Origin: Aldrovandia affinis | Taxonomy: Eukaryota; Chordata; Actinopteri; Notacanthiformes; Halosauridae | DNA length: 64,000 bases | Direction of reading: 5' to 3' | Assembly (NCBI GenBank): GCA_029706075.1 | Contig: JAINUG010000109.1 | Coordinates: 2,927,501-2,991,500 of the forward strand | Part shown: positions 1-13,500 of the stretch, one piece after another | Numbering within the stretch: the first letter of the stretch is position 1 | Layout of the letters: every line of letters begins with the position of its first letter | Position numbers and translations under genes: made by a program | The notes under the pieces: model-generated | Database searches by the model: none | What the model saw: only the letters and a program-made list of their open reading frames with translations | What the model was told of the DNA's origin: nothing

Positions 1-1427
1 AAAATGGAAGCCTCATCACTGCGGATAATGGCCTCTTTATCTGCTGCGGCTGATTGCTCCTTTGCATTTATTTAAAGTACTAAACCAGTGGTCTGTTTAA
101 ATGTATCTCCCCCCCCCCCCAATCTATGAACTGTTCAGCTGAATAAATCCACATCTGTACTTTCCAAGGGCAACAATCTATGTTAAAATATGAAATTAGA
201 AATAAATGTTAAAAATGTATTTCATATCTCAGATCAGATAATACATCAACTAATATATTGCATTCATAGTAACTGTATGAATACATTATGTATATTTACA
301 TATACAGTATATGATGTACATTTTATTTAAAAAATATATAAAAAATATATATCCGTACTGTGCGTATCATGAAAGTTAGGCATTTAACTGCGTAAGTGAA
401 AGTGATGCATTTTTTAACAATTGAAGCATTTTGCAATACATAGTGTATTGTTTGTTTGATATTAAATGTGTATGGGTGGGTATGTGTTTGGATTTTATAA
501 TCCCCACATTCTCAGCAGACGATCAGCAGACAAACATATTTTTATCATACAGACAAGAAGAACAGAATGACAATCACTAACTAGCTAGATAACCAATTAA
601 AGGTGTTGTCAGTTCTAAACTAGATGCCAAGCATTGCATTTTTGACATGAACATAAACATAATTGTTACAATGTTATTTTGGCTAGCTAGCACTTGAACT
701 CCAATTTTAATCATAAATGTAAACTACAACTTGCAAATGCCCTTTAGGAAGTTGTGTCAGTGCAGCCAGTGCTCTGCCCAGGGAAAGAAGAATGAAGATA
801 ATTGGATTATCAGAGCTGACTTCTGGGGATGAGCCTCCTGTTACAGGACTATCGTTGTAAAGCACACACAATAACCATTTGCCTTAAACCATGCAGACCT
901 CAAGTTTGTACTCCTGCAAGATGATATCAATGACACATGGCCACACATGAGGTAAACACATCATTAACAGGGATAGACAGATATAGCTGCAGAGCTGGTG
1001 TGGATCCAAGATACCCAGATCATTGATTCATCATTTTCTCCTAATTGGTTTAACTGGTTTCATTACACCCAGCATGATCAGAAACCCTGGCCTTGACTCA
1101 AGAATGAGGCATGCCGTCTGTGATGGTTTCTGCACTGTACACAACTTCCTGTTTATCAGGGCAGCCATTTTGTACAAGTTTATTTTTAGTCTGACATATT
1201 AGGAACATTCAGTAATATTTTGATGTTGTTCTTTGGGGACCATGAGAGACCCCACTCATGGATAAAGATTTCAATTGCAATCATTTTCTGGTGGAACCAC
1301 ATACAGCAATGGCTGGTCTAGATATCCAGCATGAACAAAGCCAATGGTCTACTAAAATTATAGGGGCTTATATTTGAGCTATTTCATATTGCAGCATGCA
1401 CACATTATGGCATCAATCATGCAATAG
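1..1427. other. Upstream intergenic DNA, no gene seen
   Basis: AT-rich sequence without a recognisable gene, exon or transposon. It has a short C run near 109-120 and AT-rich low-complexity DNA around 290-350. Confidence 0.6.
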
Positions 1428-1628
1428 GTGGTAGTGTAGTATAATAGTTTGGCAACTGGGTTTGTAATGGTAAGGTTGCAGGTTCAATCCCCAGGTGGGA
1501 CACTGCCATTGTACACTTGAGTAAGGTACTTAACCTGACTTATCTCAGTTAATATCCAGTTGTATAAATGGATTGTAAACTGTGTAAGTTGCACTAGGTA
1601 AGAGAATCTCCTAAATGCCTAAATATGT
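1428..1628 (+). repeat. tRNA-derived SINE (V-SINE-like)
   Basis: The head has a tRNA-like B-box, GGTTCAATCC, after GTGTAGTATAATAG. The body contains CTTAACCTGA and ATATCCAGTTGTATAAATGG, and the end is a worn LINE-type tail (TAAGAGAATCTCCTAAATGCC). The same order of blocks occurs at 21203-21416 (reverse) and 52448-52598. Confidence 0.75.
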
Positions 1629-1880
1629 TTCATTTGACTGGTGTGACTGTCAGTGGAAAGTGTATTATACTGTGTAAGTTTTATGTGTATTTCATGACCC
1701 ACTGCACTACAGAATATGACATTACCTATTTAGTCTATTTTGTGTGGATAGAGGTCTTCAATAAGACTGATTTGATTCCTTCCACCTAGAATTGATCCCG
1801 CCAATGGACCCTACCGAAGGAGAGAAGGGAAAGAATGGCCTCAGCTCAGTGAACCAAATTTTGTGTATAAATTATATCAC

Positions 1881-2020
1881 TTGTTGTTCAGTGAGCTAAT
1901 CATATCGCTTGTTGTTCAGTGAGCCAATCATATCCATTGTTGTTCAGTGAGCCAATAATATCGCTTGTTGTCCAGTGAGCCAATCATAACACTTGTTGTC
2001 TGCTAAATGCCTGTAGTTTG
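1881..2020 (+). repeat. 28-bp tandem repeat, about five units
   Basis: TTGTTGTTCAGTGAG and close variants start at 1881, 1909, 1937, 1965 and 1993, an exact 28-bp period. Units carry AGCCAATCATATC between them. Degenerate pieces (CACTTGTTGTTCAGTGA, CCATTGTTGTTGTGAGCCAA) continue to about 2090. Confidence 0.85.
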
Positions 2021-2284
2021 TCAGTGACAATCACTTGTTGTTCAGTGACTAAATAGATGGTGAATCATATCCATTGTTGTTGTGAGCCAATTACACTAGC
2101 CCATATTGCCTCAGAAATGTCATATGTTGATACCGAGGAAAATAGATGGTGAAATGGTTTCAGAAATGCAATGTTGATACCATTACACCTTGTTACCTCA
2201 ATACCTACTGTATAAAAAGCCCTCCACTTTAAGTGTACAGTAATTACACATGTGGACCTACATAGTTCTTACATTATATCCATA

Positions 2285-2790
2285 GTTAGCTGCCAAAATA
2301 AAGGAAAAACCAACATGAAGTGTCTTAATAGGGCGTTGGGCCACCAGAACAACTTCAATGCACCTTGGCAGAGATTCTGAAAGAGTTTGGAAATCTACTG
2401 GAGGGATGCAACACCTTCAAGAAGAACACCCTCCCCTTCTTCAAGAAGTTCCATAATTTGGTTTTCTGTTGATGGTGGTGGAAAATGCTGTCTCAGGTGC
2501 CACTCCAGAATCTCCAATTCAGTTGAGATATGTCATGGCATATGGTTTACATTTTGTTCATGCTCATCAAACCATTCAGTGACCACTCGTGCCCTGTGGA
2601 TTGGAGCATTGTCATCCTGGAAGAGACTACTCCCATCAGGATATAAATGTTTCACCATAGGATGAAGTTTATCACTCAGAATAGCTTTGTATTTATTTAC
2701 ATTTACTTTGCTCTCTAAGGGGATGAGTGGACCTAAACCATGTCAGGAAAATGCACCCAGCACCATAACAGAGGTCCAGTATCCCTCATT
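2285..2790 (-). pseudogene. Tc1-like transposase remnant (3' half)
   Basis: On the reverse strand the fragment reads as the C-terminal half of a Tc1-family transposase: [20 protein letters not shown] followed by a damaged NHMP and a worn PPPSTENQIMELL region. The catalytic second Asp motif is visible but the frame is broken. A terminal-like AAAACCAACATGAAGTGTCT lies at the left end. A second copy of part of the same family is at 30268-30475. Confidence 0.75.
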
Positions 2791-3879
2791 GTACTCAAAT
2801 GTTTACTTTATTTTAGCAGTTACCTCTACATAAGCACTGTGCAAGCACAGCACCATATAGTAAGTAAGTATTTTGCACAAAGTCCCTGTCCTATGAAATA
2901 ACAGGATGAATAACAATGCAGGGTTGTGTGAGGACGCAGGATGGCTGTTATGTTTATCTTACATCTGAGTGTGGGATATTTACTGACTCACAAATCCCGT
3001 TTAACATTACAAGCAAATCGATATGTTGGAAATTTATGGAAATATACATTTCTTAAAAAAGGTGGGTGATGTATTTGTCTTCAGTAGTCCAGGACAGGGC
3101 TCGCCTCTTATGTGTTCTCCAGTTACCTAATCCAAAAACGTACTGAAACTAAAACACAGTGTACAGTATTTTATAAATTGGGGTAAACTTACTATCACTG
3201 CCCTCTAGTGGACCCTGTGCGTACGAAGGGTTAAGGGAATGTGCGTTTAGTCAGGGCCTCGCGCTGACGGGGCTGTTGTGTTTTATGGTACTATACATTT
3301 CAAAAACCCTAATACACATAGACGTGAGAAACAAAATAGTATATCTGCTGCAGCAGTCTAGTCTAGTAGTCATATGTTGCCCTATACACATATATTTGCC
3401 TACTTAAAGTAATGAATAGCTACATGGACTCAAAATAAATTAAATGATAGATATCATTACAAATTTTCAGTCAACATAAAACTATTTATCATTGATATTC
3501 ATAGATAAAATACTTATATTTCGAACATGCTTTTGGGTAAGAATGATGGTATTGCTACTTTTGCTACAACTAAGAAGAAGAAGACACTGCACATATTACG
3601 TATTGTATTTAAAATGCTAACATCGTAGCAATTATTGTCGTGTTTCTGGAAGCAAAACAGGGTCCTGGTGTTACATTGCGGCGCGTTCCACCCTTACTGG
3701 AACCGTATACAGTAGCTTGGCACGCGAGCCAAGATGTCATGACGCCGATCTGTGCGCAGTCCAGAAGGGGAGTGTTATTACATGCTGCGCTGTTGGGGGT
3801 TCGGAAGCGCACAGCGCACGCGCTCTCAGGAGAGGTATGGTTGAAAACCACCAGCTATGCCACTGAGTACTGGAACTAG
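2791..3879. other. Upstream flank, no gene seen
   Basis: No gene or clear transposon is recognised. The right part, from about 3650, becomes CpG-richer toward the start of mmp16 and may include its promoter. Confidence 0.5.
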
Positions 3880-4171
3880 CAGTAGCTGCCAAATGTGACT
3901 GGTGAGAATATCGAACCTGCAACCCGACGAACAGAACCGACTGCGGACAAAAATAAGGAAGGGGGAACCGCAATATAGCTACGAGTCGCGACGTATCCCC
4001 GGAATATCTCTTCCCCCACACTCTCTCCATCTGAAACTCGACTGGGCAGCGCTACGTTCTCTTGACTAATGTTTTTCTTCATCTGAGACACGGGGATATA
4101 TTCCATTTCAGTTTTGTTTCGTTGACTTTTTTTGTAAATAAAAAAAGAACAATACCAATAAAGGGGTCATT
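3880..4171 (+). other. Probable 5' UTR and proximal upstream region of mmp16
   Basis: This stretch lies directly before the mmp16 start codon and has an in-frame stop at 4139-4141. No splice acceptor is needed to connect it to exon 1, so it is probably transcribed leader. No TATA box or transcription start can be assigned. The wider 3650-4040 interval is richer in CpG than the AT-rich DNA on either side, as expected near a promoter. Confidence 0.35.
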
Positions 4172-4297
4172 ATGATTTTGTTAACATTCAATAGTAGAAG
4201 ACATTTGAATTGTTTTTATCCAGGGGTGTTGTGCTTGCAGTTTTTGCTGTGGATTTTATGTGCCGTGTATGGCGAGGAGCAGCCGTTCAGCGTGGAG
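4172..4297 (+). CDS. mmp16: mmp16 exon 1: signal peptide and start of prodomain
   Basis: This exon has 42 codons beginning MILLTF and ending FSVE, followed by donor GTAAGA (phase 0). Residues about 19-33 form the hydrophobic core of a signal peptide ([15 protein letters not shown]), which directs the protein to the secretory pathway. The start is supported by an in-frame stop at 4139-4141, an A at position -3, and agreement with the MILLTF start of human MMP16. The next exon lies 18.3 kb away. Confidence 0.93.
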
Positions 4298-5818
4298 GTA
4301 AGACGGGGGATGATGCTCAAATCGGCCATCCTTGCTAGAATGAATTAAAGTCTTTTTTCTGTGTGTGTTGCCTGTGGCCAGTCATCCTCTTCTCGTGCAT
4401 GCAAATATTATTATATGGCAACTTGGATTCGCTTATGTGATATCATTAAGCCCCCACTTTTCAATTCTGCATTATAAGCTTTGTGGATACTACGACTAAT
4501 ACATACACAAGCGTAGATGCTCTTGGGGTGAATTTCGGTCACGTGCCGTATTTATAGCTCAAGGGTTTGTATTGTTTCAACGTATGATATGTTGCATGTG
4601 TTGTAAACTAAACGTTTGGATGAAGGTAAGATCTTACGATGAAACTTCTAGGACATTGTGCTGAATCTTGAATTGTCCGTCCTATTTTTAATTCATTCTG
4701 TTCACTCACGAAGGACAGCTTCCATTGTATATCTGTGGGGGGAAAGTCTTAATTGTTGGCGCATATTTCTTAAACTTACTGTACATTTTGAAGGTAAAGG
4801 TATTTAAACTTCAATCCTATCATTGGATACACGTCTGATTTTGTTGACTTAGGCCCTATGTTATGTTTTGATGTTGTGTGTTTCTTGCAAATGTATTTAT
4901 GCTTCTTGTGATGAAGATGAATCTGTTCTAATCTTCTGATATAGCCTATATTCTATTGCACTACAGTAAATCGAATATAACATTGCACTCTATCGGTAAA
5001 CCTTTCTAACTCCAGTGTTAAGAAGGCGTCATTTGTATCGTCTTCAATCGAGCTACATAAATGAATGTTTTCAGTATGCCAGTGATGGCACGCCGTTTTA
5101 ATTAAGAGTTCGGCAGTGGAGTTCTGCAGCATATTTGCACTTTTGGTTAAAAAGGCAAAAGTAGTCAAAGAATGGTTAGGATACTTATATGTAGACAGAG
5201 TGGTGGTGTTGACTCCTTGATCGGAAACCACAGGTTTAACTCTTAAGCGTGGGCAATGTACGTTAGTTGCGCGTAACGGAAATCGCTCACACCCCGACCC
5301 TCACCTAAACTAAATACTTAACAAAAACACAACTTAAAAACGAAGTCGCTGACATCGGTGTCAACCACCTAATAAATGCATTCTCTGGACTAATTGAGCA
5401 ATTACTGATATTGGCATTTATTGTTCATGGATTCTCTGTCAGGACAGCATTCCATATTGCCTGATTGTGTTAGAACACACAGCTAGACAATCTGTTCCCT
5501 TGGCCCTGGAGTAACTTGATTTTCGCTCTTTGTTGTAGGCCGCAGAAATGTGTTTCTTTAATGACAGATGGAGGTCTGAGTCCATATGTATATAGCATCT
5601 AGGAGTAGGAGTACTGATCTAGAATCAGGTTTCCCCTGTCCATAACCTAACCTTTTCCATCATGGGCTAAAAGGTTAAACTGATCCTAGATCAGCACTCA
5701 TACATATGGGCCCAGGTCTTGTTCCCATTTAAAGCTGAGGGTGACACAGGAAGGATTGTGTCATAACCATAGGGTTTATAAGGGGTGGCGCACATAAAAC
5801 TACTGGAAAGACTAATGC

Positions 5819-5855
<37 letters not shown>

Positions 5856-8800
5856 CTGGTGTGGTGGGTCCACAGGTCGATTCAGACTAGACTGTTGTAT
5901 GCACACCATCTACACCAGCATCAGCACAGAAACCTGAGCTGTGTAGAAACCCAATAGCGCTGACTTCATTTTTAATGACTTTCTTTTGTTGTTTATTTTT
6001 GAATAAGTGAAATAAGGATTGAGCAGACACCTGGTGTTGGTGCAGATACAGCTACGCAAGAAAGCAGAGAGGAGGGGAGGGGAGGGGTGGGGAGGGTGGC
6101 GAGGATGCCTGGCGTGTGCCAACTATCCTCATCCATCCCGACGCGGTCACGTGTCGCGTCCCGTGGAGCTCCAGTTACGTGGGATATCAGGTGGACAGAC
6201 GCTGACGTGAAAACAATCTGCCCTTTACTGTTATCTAATTACTGTCATCCTGGGTGCCATGGAGCTGGGCAGCTGTGTTTAGTAGTCAGAGCTCCGCACC
6301 GGAAGGTTGTGAGTTTGAGTTCCCTGTGTTAGTACCTGAGTTTTTTTTTTAAACCCTTTTAAGCCAGTGAGCATCCAGCTGTAGGACAGGTACAGGTGAT
6401 ATGTTCAGTCCGCATCTAAGCAGGATTCCCCTTGACCTCATCCGCCATGTAAATAAATCATATACTATATATATATATATATATACACATGAATTTTCCC
6501 TCTTTTTTTATGTTGCCTTTTCATCTTTCTGAAGCAAGATTAGTCTAGTTCTGGCAATAAATATATTCATCACAAACTGAAATTCAGTGTGACACAGATG
6601 GCAAAAAAATGCATCACCATATCAGCACATTTTCCACCCTATGCACATATTTTTCATCCATATGGCCCTGTTCTCTGTATACTCTGGGATCTGGATTACT
6701 CTGTAAATGTGACTTATTTACCGTGTGTAGATAAGTCAGTTATTTAGTTGTGTCCCATTTAATTGTTAAAAATCACACCTGGTTTGATGTTTCCGTTCAC
6801 AGAACGCTGAGAGAGGACTTTTTTCCTAACTCGCCGTGCTGAGTTTGAACATTCAACCGAGGCAGCCCATTCCTGCTCACGTCCAGAAATGATGTAGCTC
6901 TCGCATCGTTGCCTTCACAACGTGAAAGTGTTGTAGGAAAACGTTATCAGATCTCTCCCCGTTCCCCACCCTTTTTCTGCTTTCCATGTGTCTCAGTAAA
7001 GGGACATCATGTGGACAGATGAGCAGAGGCTTGTGTGGAAAGGATAGGATTTGGGCCTTGCCAGGCTCAGCGGAGAGCAGGGATTTAGCTCCGTACCTCC
7101 GCAGCTCTCCGTGATGGTAGGAAGGGCAGTGCCAGCTGGTTAGTGCAGTGACAGCTGCAGCCAGCGCGGCCGCCCTGTGCTTTGGCCAGCCTGCGATTGG
7201 CTGATGATGACCCCTGGGTGAGGTTGGCCGGGATTGGATGAGTCAGACGATGACCTTTGGCTGAGGCTCCCCGCATCGCTGAGCGGGGCCGGATGACGGC
7301 AGGATGTCTCCTCTCATCCAAATAACAGAGGGCCAGAGGGAGGGAGAAACCGAGCCTGTGATTGGTGGCGAGACAGAGGTCGTGAGCTCTTGGAAGACAT
7401 CAGACTTCTTTTTAATTATAATTTTTTAATTGGAAATTGACCGTGTTTATGTGGGCTTGCTCTGCTGTTGTTTTTATTGTACACTTTAGGCGATCTTTGC
7501 ATTCTCTCTGAGGAACCGCATATGTGAAGATCATATCTGGTTCATATGTTACATTGTGAGAGCAGCACAATGCTACTCATAATTGTGGCAAGGGAGGAGA
7601 CATTTTCGTGCAACTATTTAACTATGCTGGGGAAGCCATAGAACATACAAAACTTAATGTGAACTATTTAACTATGCACAGCAAGAAGGTCTCGGGAAGC
7701 CAGTTTAGAACATAGGCAAAACTTAATGTGAATCATAGTACACACCCTGACCAGGAATCTTGGATGGAATGGACATCTCTTAAAGGTGGTCAAATAGGGG
7801 TTGTGGTACTTGTTGTATATGTATACATATTGTATTAATGATTGCATTACAGTACAGAACCTCCCATACATATTTTTTATGTTATTGGGATCAGAAGTCC
7901 AGACTTGAAACTATTCTGCAGCCTGATCGATCCCCATAGAGAGCTTGACTTGTTGGTTAACAGGGAGACATGTACAGACCAGAAAAAAACGTACAGTATT
8001 ATTTTTTTATAAGCTACGTCCACTGTAACATATCAAGATATGGAGATAGCTTTGATTTCATTGACGTTGTCAATGATATTGTTTAACACCTGCAGCCAGG
8101 GAGGCCTGCTCACACGCACACACACCACACACATGCACGCGCACACATTCAAGCAGTCTGTGATTGTTGGAATCATCTTCGGGAGCTGCTGTTAATGTTT
8201 GTTTTCTGGTCGAGGGAACGGGTGACCACAGGTCTGGACATAGAGCAGCAAATCAGGAGAGCTTGTGCTTCAGTCAGAATCCTATCCCGCCCATGCAAGT
8301 CTCCGTTTGTGAACTTGAAAAATCCAGATATATGGCGAAAGGCGTCAGTGATACTGTCTCTTCACGTCTCGGAATTTTTCTGAATGGGGAGCCGTGCAGC
8401 AGTAGTAGCAAATCTGAGAGTGCAGAGCCTTTGTTTTCATTCATCAGTGTGTGTGTGTGTGAACATTAACAGTTGTCTTACTTCTTTCCCCTTGTCACGT
8501 GCCAGTCGCATGCTTTTATGTGGATATGCCTGAGGAAAACCAGACAGCCTAGTTAAGTGAACCAACAACCCAAAATCTAATTTTCATGACGTACATCACA
8601 AGATCTCATCACACATGTAAGCTCACACTGTAGAAGCCAGACTGCGTTCGTGCAACTCTACAGACCCCCACCAATGACAGGAAAAGGGTTCAAACCAGGA
8701 CACAACCAAACAAACCGTGCATGACTCTGCTAATCATGTGTGGCCGAGAATTCAGACAACGCTTCACAATGGCAGAGGAGTCCGAACAGAAGCAAGGCCG

Positions 8801-10554
8801 ACAGATTTTTAAATATATAAATATAACGACGGAGAAGCGTTTTTTTGTGTCAAGCCGTAGCGAGCATCGGCAGGCCATTGTGTAGCCCTTGCGTTCACTG
8901 CTAGGGTAACAATGGGCCACATTTCTGAATGCTGTTTAGCACTTGTGTTACCGTCGCTGTGCCTGACCGCAAAGGCCAGGCTGAATAATTGAAACCCGGT
9001 GCTGGCATTGTGGTACTCTGCTATGAGACAGGCCAACAGTGAGTGGTCTCATAATTACTTTTAAATGAACAGGGCCTGTGTTTATTTATTCTGTTCTACC
9101 CTAGATTAGCGGTGGTAACGTTATACCAACGTTGGGCCCCGCGCTAGGTGGTGGTTCTGTACGGTCTTAATTCCGGTGAAAACATTTTTTTTCCTGTTTT
9201 TTATTATTTTGAACTGGCAACATATAAAGGGGCGTGCTTAAACTTTCTTTTAAAGTTTCTCTGCTGATAAAGGGTTGACTGTTGTGATGCAACAATCTTT
9301 CATGCAAATGGATTGACTCACTGTTATGATCTGTATATTTCCAGCCCTTTGGGAAGTCGTAGTTTAATTGCTGTAGCATTATTGCAGGCAAAGAAAAGTG
9401 TTTTACCGCCAATGTGTATCACTCCTTGTAAAACTGCTTGCTTAATTTCATAGAACGGCCCTCACAAGAGGTTAAAGAAATAATTGATGCAATGATGTCA
9501 CAATGAAAGAATGAAGGAGGCTTCTGTACATAGATAAAGATTAAGATTAAGACTTGACGATTTGACGTTGGTGATCAGTGTTCTTCCCTCAAAATTTGTT
9601 TTGTATTTTGTCTCTGGACACAGGTTCAATAATATGTTATATTATATGGGAAGAAAAGGTCATGTTTATAGTCAGGGAGTGGGTGGCAGCACAGCTGTTG
9701 TTTCACCATGTGAAGAAGGCACGAGGAGAAGTCGACACAAGCTCCTATCTTACTAGATACCAAAGGATAATTAAAGCCACAGGGTTAGTTTTTGCTTCAG
9801 TTTCCTCGCCGTCTCTTCAGGTACATGCTTAAAAAAGGTGTCTGGTCTCTGGAAACCATGCGGTCTTCTTTAATCTCTGATGAAAACCCTCAGTTTTTAT
9901 CAACACAGACCCGAGATGAAAAAAGACTGCAATAAGCAGTAGGCAGTGTGGGATTGGCCAGCTCAGATGACAGCCACTTCGCGTTAAAACCTTCTGTGAT
10001 ACATGCCCCCAGAGAGGCATCGGGAGAGGGTGAGATGATCTGTTGCCAAGGCGACCCTGGCAGTGCCTCCTGCTGAATTAGTCAAATATAACAGTGATGT
10101 CCTGGCAAGTCCGTGAGCTAAGAGAGCACTCGGGTGACACAGGGAGGTCTCCAGCCACTGGCCAATCAGAGCTCTTATATAATAATGGGTCTGAGCTCTG
10201 GGGGAATTTACTGTCAAAGTGGGGTAGCCACACAAACACACACACACACACACACACAGGCATGCGCACATACACAAACACACGCACCCAAACACACACA
10301 TGCACACGCACACACACACACACAGGCATGCGTACATATGCACACAGGCATGCATGTACATACACACACATGCAGGCACACACACTCAAATATTAATATA
10401 TACAGCACACACAAATGCAAACACACACACACACACACACACAATCACACACGTACACACACATTTTTAGTATGAATATATACAGCACACATACATGCAT
10501 GCACACCTTCAAATACAAATACATACAGCACACTCACATACAAATACATCCAGG

Positions 10555-10595
<41 letters not shown>

Positions 10596-13500
10596 TACAT
10601 ACAGCACACATACACACACACATACACACAGATACATTCAGTGCCCACACACAAATACATACAGCATGCACACAAAGAAAGACACACACACACACACATA
10701 CACAAATTTAACACACAAACACTACCCCCTGTGACAGAATTGCAACCATTTTCAACAGCTGCTGTGAATGTGTGGCACACTACCCCATCGTTATACAGGG
10801 TATACACCTGAGAATGTGCAGCACTTGCTCAGGGAACCTATTCTCTCAGCTCCTCCTCACTCCATCCCACAATGTTGCTCTTTGTGTCCAGTGTTTCGGT
10901 CCTTAATCCCTGGTATTCAGTAATGACCCGGAGAAAACAAGGCTGACAGCCAGCTGTTGTCACAGGAGCGCGGGCTGTCACTGCCGCTAACAAGCCTCTC
11001 TGCGTTGCCATGGACACGGCCCTGAGTGAGGTCCTTAGAGATAATTAAGTATTCACAGTGGGGGGGCTTCGCCTTAATTTTTCCTCAAGGCTAATTAAGC
11101 CGTTTCACTCATTAACTTCTGACCTCTCTCTGATTGGGACAGACACGTTAACATCATGGCTCATTAGTAATCTGCGATTGGGTGCTGTGAGCTTGCAGAT
11201 GCCAACCAATCCTGTTCTATCGGGCTGCTTGTGGGTCAGGTTAGACCCCCCCACACGCTAAATGATGTCTGCCTTGCAAGTGGTTGGCTGAGGGTTGATG
11301 TCGGCCAGTAACATGGATTTAACTGTAAGATTCACACTGTATACTTCAGCTGTAAAATGCATTTTGGTAGACAGCTTAGCCAGCATATTTCTATATGAAT
11401 GAAGTGAGTGGTCTGTTTTCGGGTCAAAATGATGCCTTATTCACGGTGTCCGGTGGTGTTGGTTCTCTGGTGGTCAGTGTTCTGCTGCAGTCTTGCACTG
11501 GACAGTGGTCACTGGTCAGTTTGCTCCATAGCAGGTCCACCGGTCAAGATCTCATCATGAGCAAGCTTAGGATGTGGCTGTGCCGAGATATTGATTCAGT
11601 TGAAAATTGTGATTCTATTTTTCATGATAGAGATAGAGTTGCAGTACTCCAAGTATTGTCTATATGTTCTTAATATGTGAACTGCAACGACATTTTATGT
11701 GTGTTGCTCTGTTAAGATTACATAATTACACACAGAAGATCCTTCCATTCCATTAAATTCCATTAAAGTAATTTCTAATTGACTCATTGTGCTGTCCTCT
11801 ATATATGCCACTGAGTATATTTTGACATATGGCTCCATTCATCAAGACTCATGCCCATAGGTTAATTTGATGAAGAAAGGCATGAAACTGAGAAAAGTTT
11901 TTTTATTCCTAAATTGACATAAGAAACAATAGAATCTCCTATGTGAAATTGAGGAGTAAAATATAGCAATACTGATGACAGAGAAACTACAATCTCTTGA
12001 TTGAAGGCACTATTAACTTTTTAACATGAAGAAACAAGCTACATGGCTGAGTAACAAAGCTACAAGTAGCAATGATAGGTAATATAACAACTATACTGAC
12101 ATTTAGCATCTTGGCTAACACAACATAGCTAACTTATATCAACTTCCCAAATATAACAAGATGTATCAAATTCCTAAAAATAATAGAAGGTAAGTGTAAT
12201 AAGAACAAGATACATACCGATGATGCAACCAAAGGCTTAAAACATTTGCAGATGGAATCTGATTGTAACAGGTAAGAGCAAACAATTCACAGTACTCTCC
12301 ATATGGCAAAGAACAGCTTCCTGATTACAGATCACATGATAGGTCACTAGTCACATGCTAAATGAGTGAACTACAGATAGCCAAAATGGGTAAGAACAAT
12401 GAGGTGAGTAATTAATACAACTTTAACAGAACACTCCCCACCTGGCATGATTGAATGCCACTTAACAATGCTATAGAGTATGTGAACCAGAATTAAAGTA
12501 CTAGTTTGTCTAGTTTGTCAAAGCCTCTGGAGAGAAGAGAAGGACAGCCTCTGTGACAGGTCTTAGAAAGAGTTAAGGTCCCTTGTTGAGACCTTGATCT
12601 CGACCTTGCAAACTTTGCCGTCCTTGCTGGGGAAGACCAGAGTCACTAATCTATTTGATTATTTACTTGATTGTCTTTGAGGAGCAAAATGCTTCCTGGC
12701 TCGATATTAGGCTGATCTACTTGCCATTTCCATCTTGTCTGAAATGAGGATAGATACTGATTCCTCCATTTGCTCCAGAATGTGTTTACTAGGTGCTGAA
12801 CTTGGAGCCATTAGTGCTTGAAGAGGTTCTTTATGCCTAAATTGCCAGAAGGAGTACTAACTTTCTGTGTGAGAAGAGTGGTAGGTGTGAGTATTAACGG
12901 GTCTTCCGGATCCGTAGATACCGGAATGAGAGGTCTGGCATTGACGATGGCTATGAGAGTTATGAGAGCTTTGTGTGTTAGCTTGGAGTGTCCCAGCTGG
13001 AGGAACATGGAGTCTTCCTTGCTATATCGATCATTCTCTACCAGGCCCTGCCCATATGCCCATACTGGAGGCATGAGGGGGTTGAATCTCCAGATGCAGC
13101 CCTGCTCTGACAGGTACTTCTCTACAGAGGTTTTGTCAATGTTTGAAGAGATCTTGAGCTCCTTGCAGGTGCTAATTAAATTGGTTCTGCAGTTTGAGCG
13201 GATCTGTTTAGCTGGGCCTCGGATAGAGAAGAAATGCCTGAGGGTATTAATGAAGCTTAACGTATCCAGAGACTCCATGACTTTCATATGAACAGCTTTC
13301 ATGAATATGACAGCCCACTTTTTGATGTGGGCGAGGCCTCCTCTTGTCCAACGTGAGGCGACAGATCAGAGGGAAACATTTATAGGCTGAAATTGGTGAA
13401 TGGACGTTCAGTGCAGAGAATACCTGCTGGAAGATTAGTCACCTTCTGAGTTTGAAGAGGGCCACAAAGTTTCCGGCAAATGACACATTGATGAATGATG

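Noticed and set aside
1428-1628. Possible tRNA gene from A/B-box-like motifs
   Set aside because: No cloverleaf can be completed, and the motif is followed by a SINE body. The same holds at 21203, 36165, 39570 and 52448.
9984-10807. Overlapping long frames rich in His/Thr or Cys/Val
   Set aside because: They are translations of the CA/TG repeat and exist in most frames of both strands.
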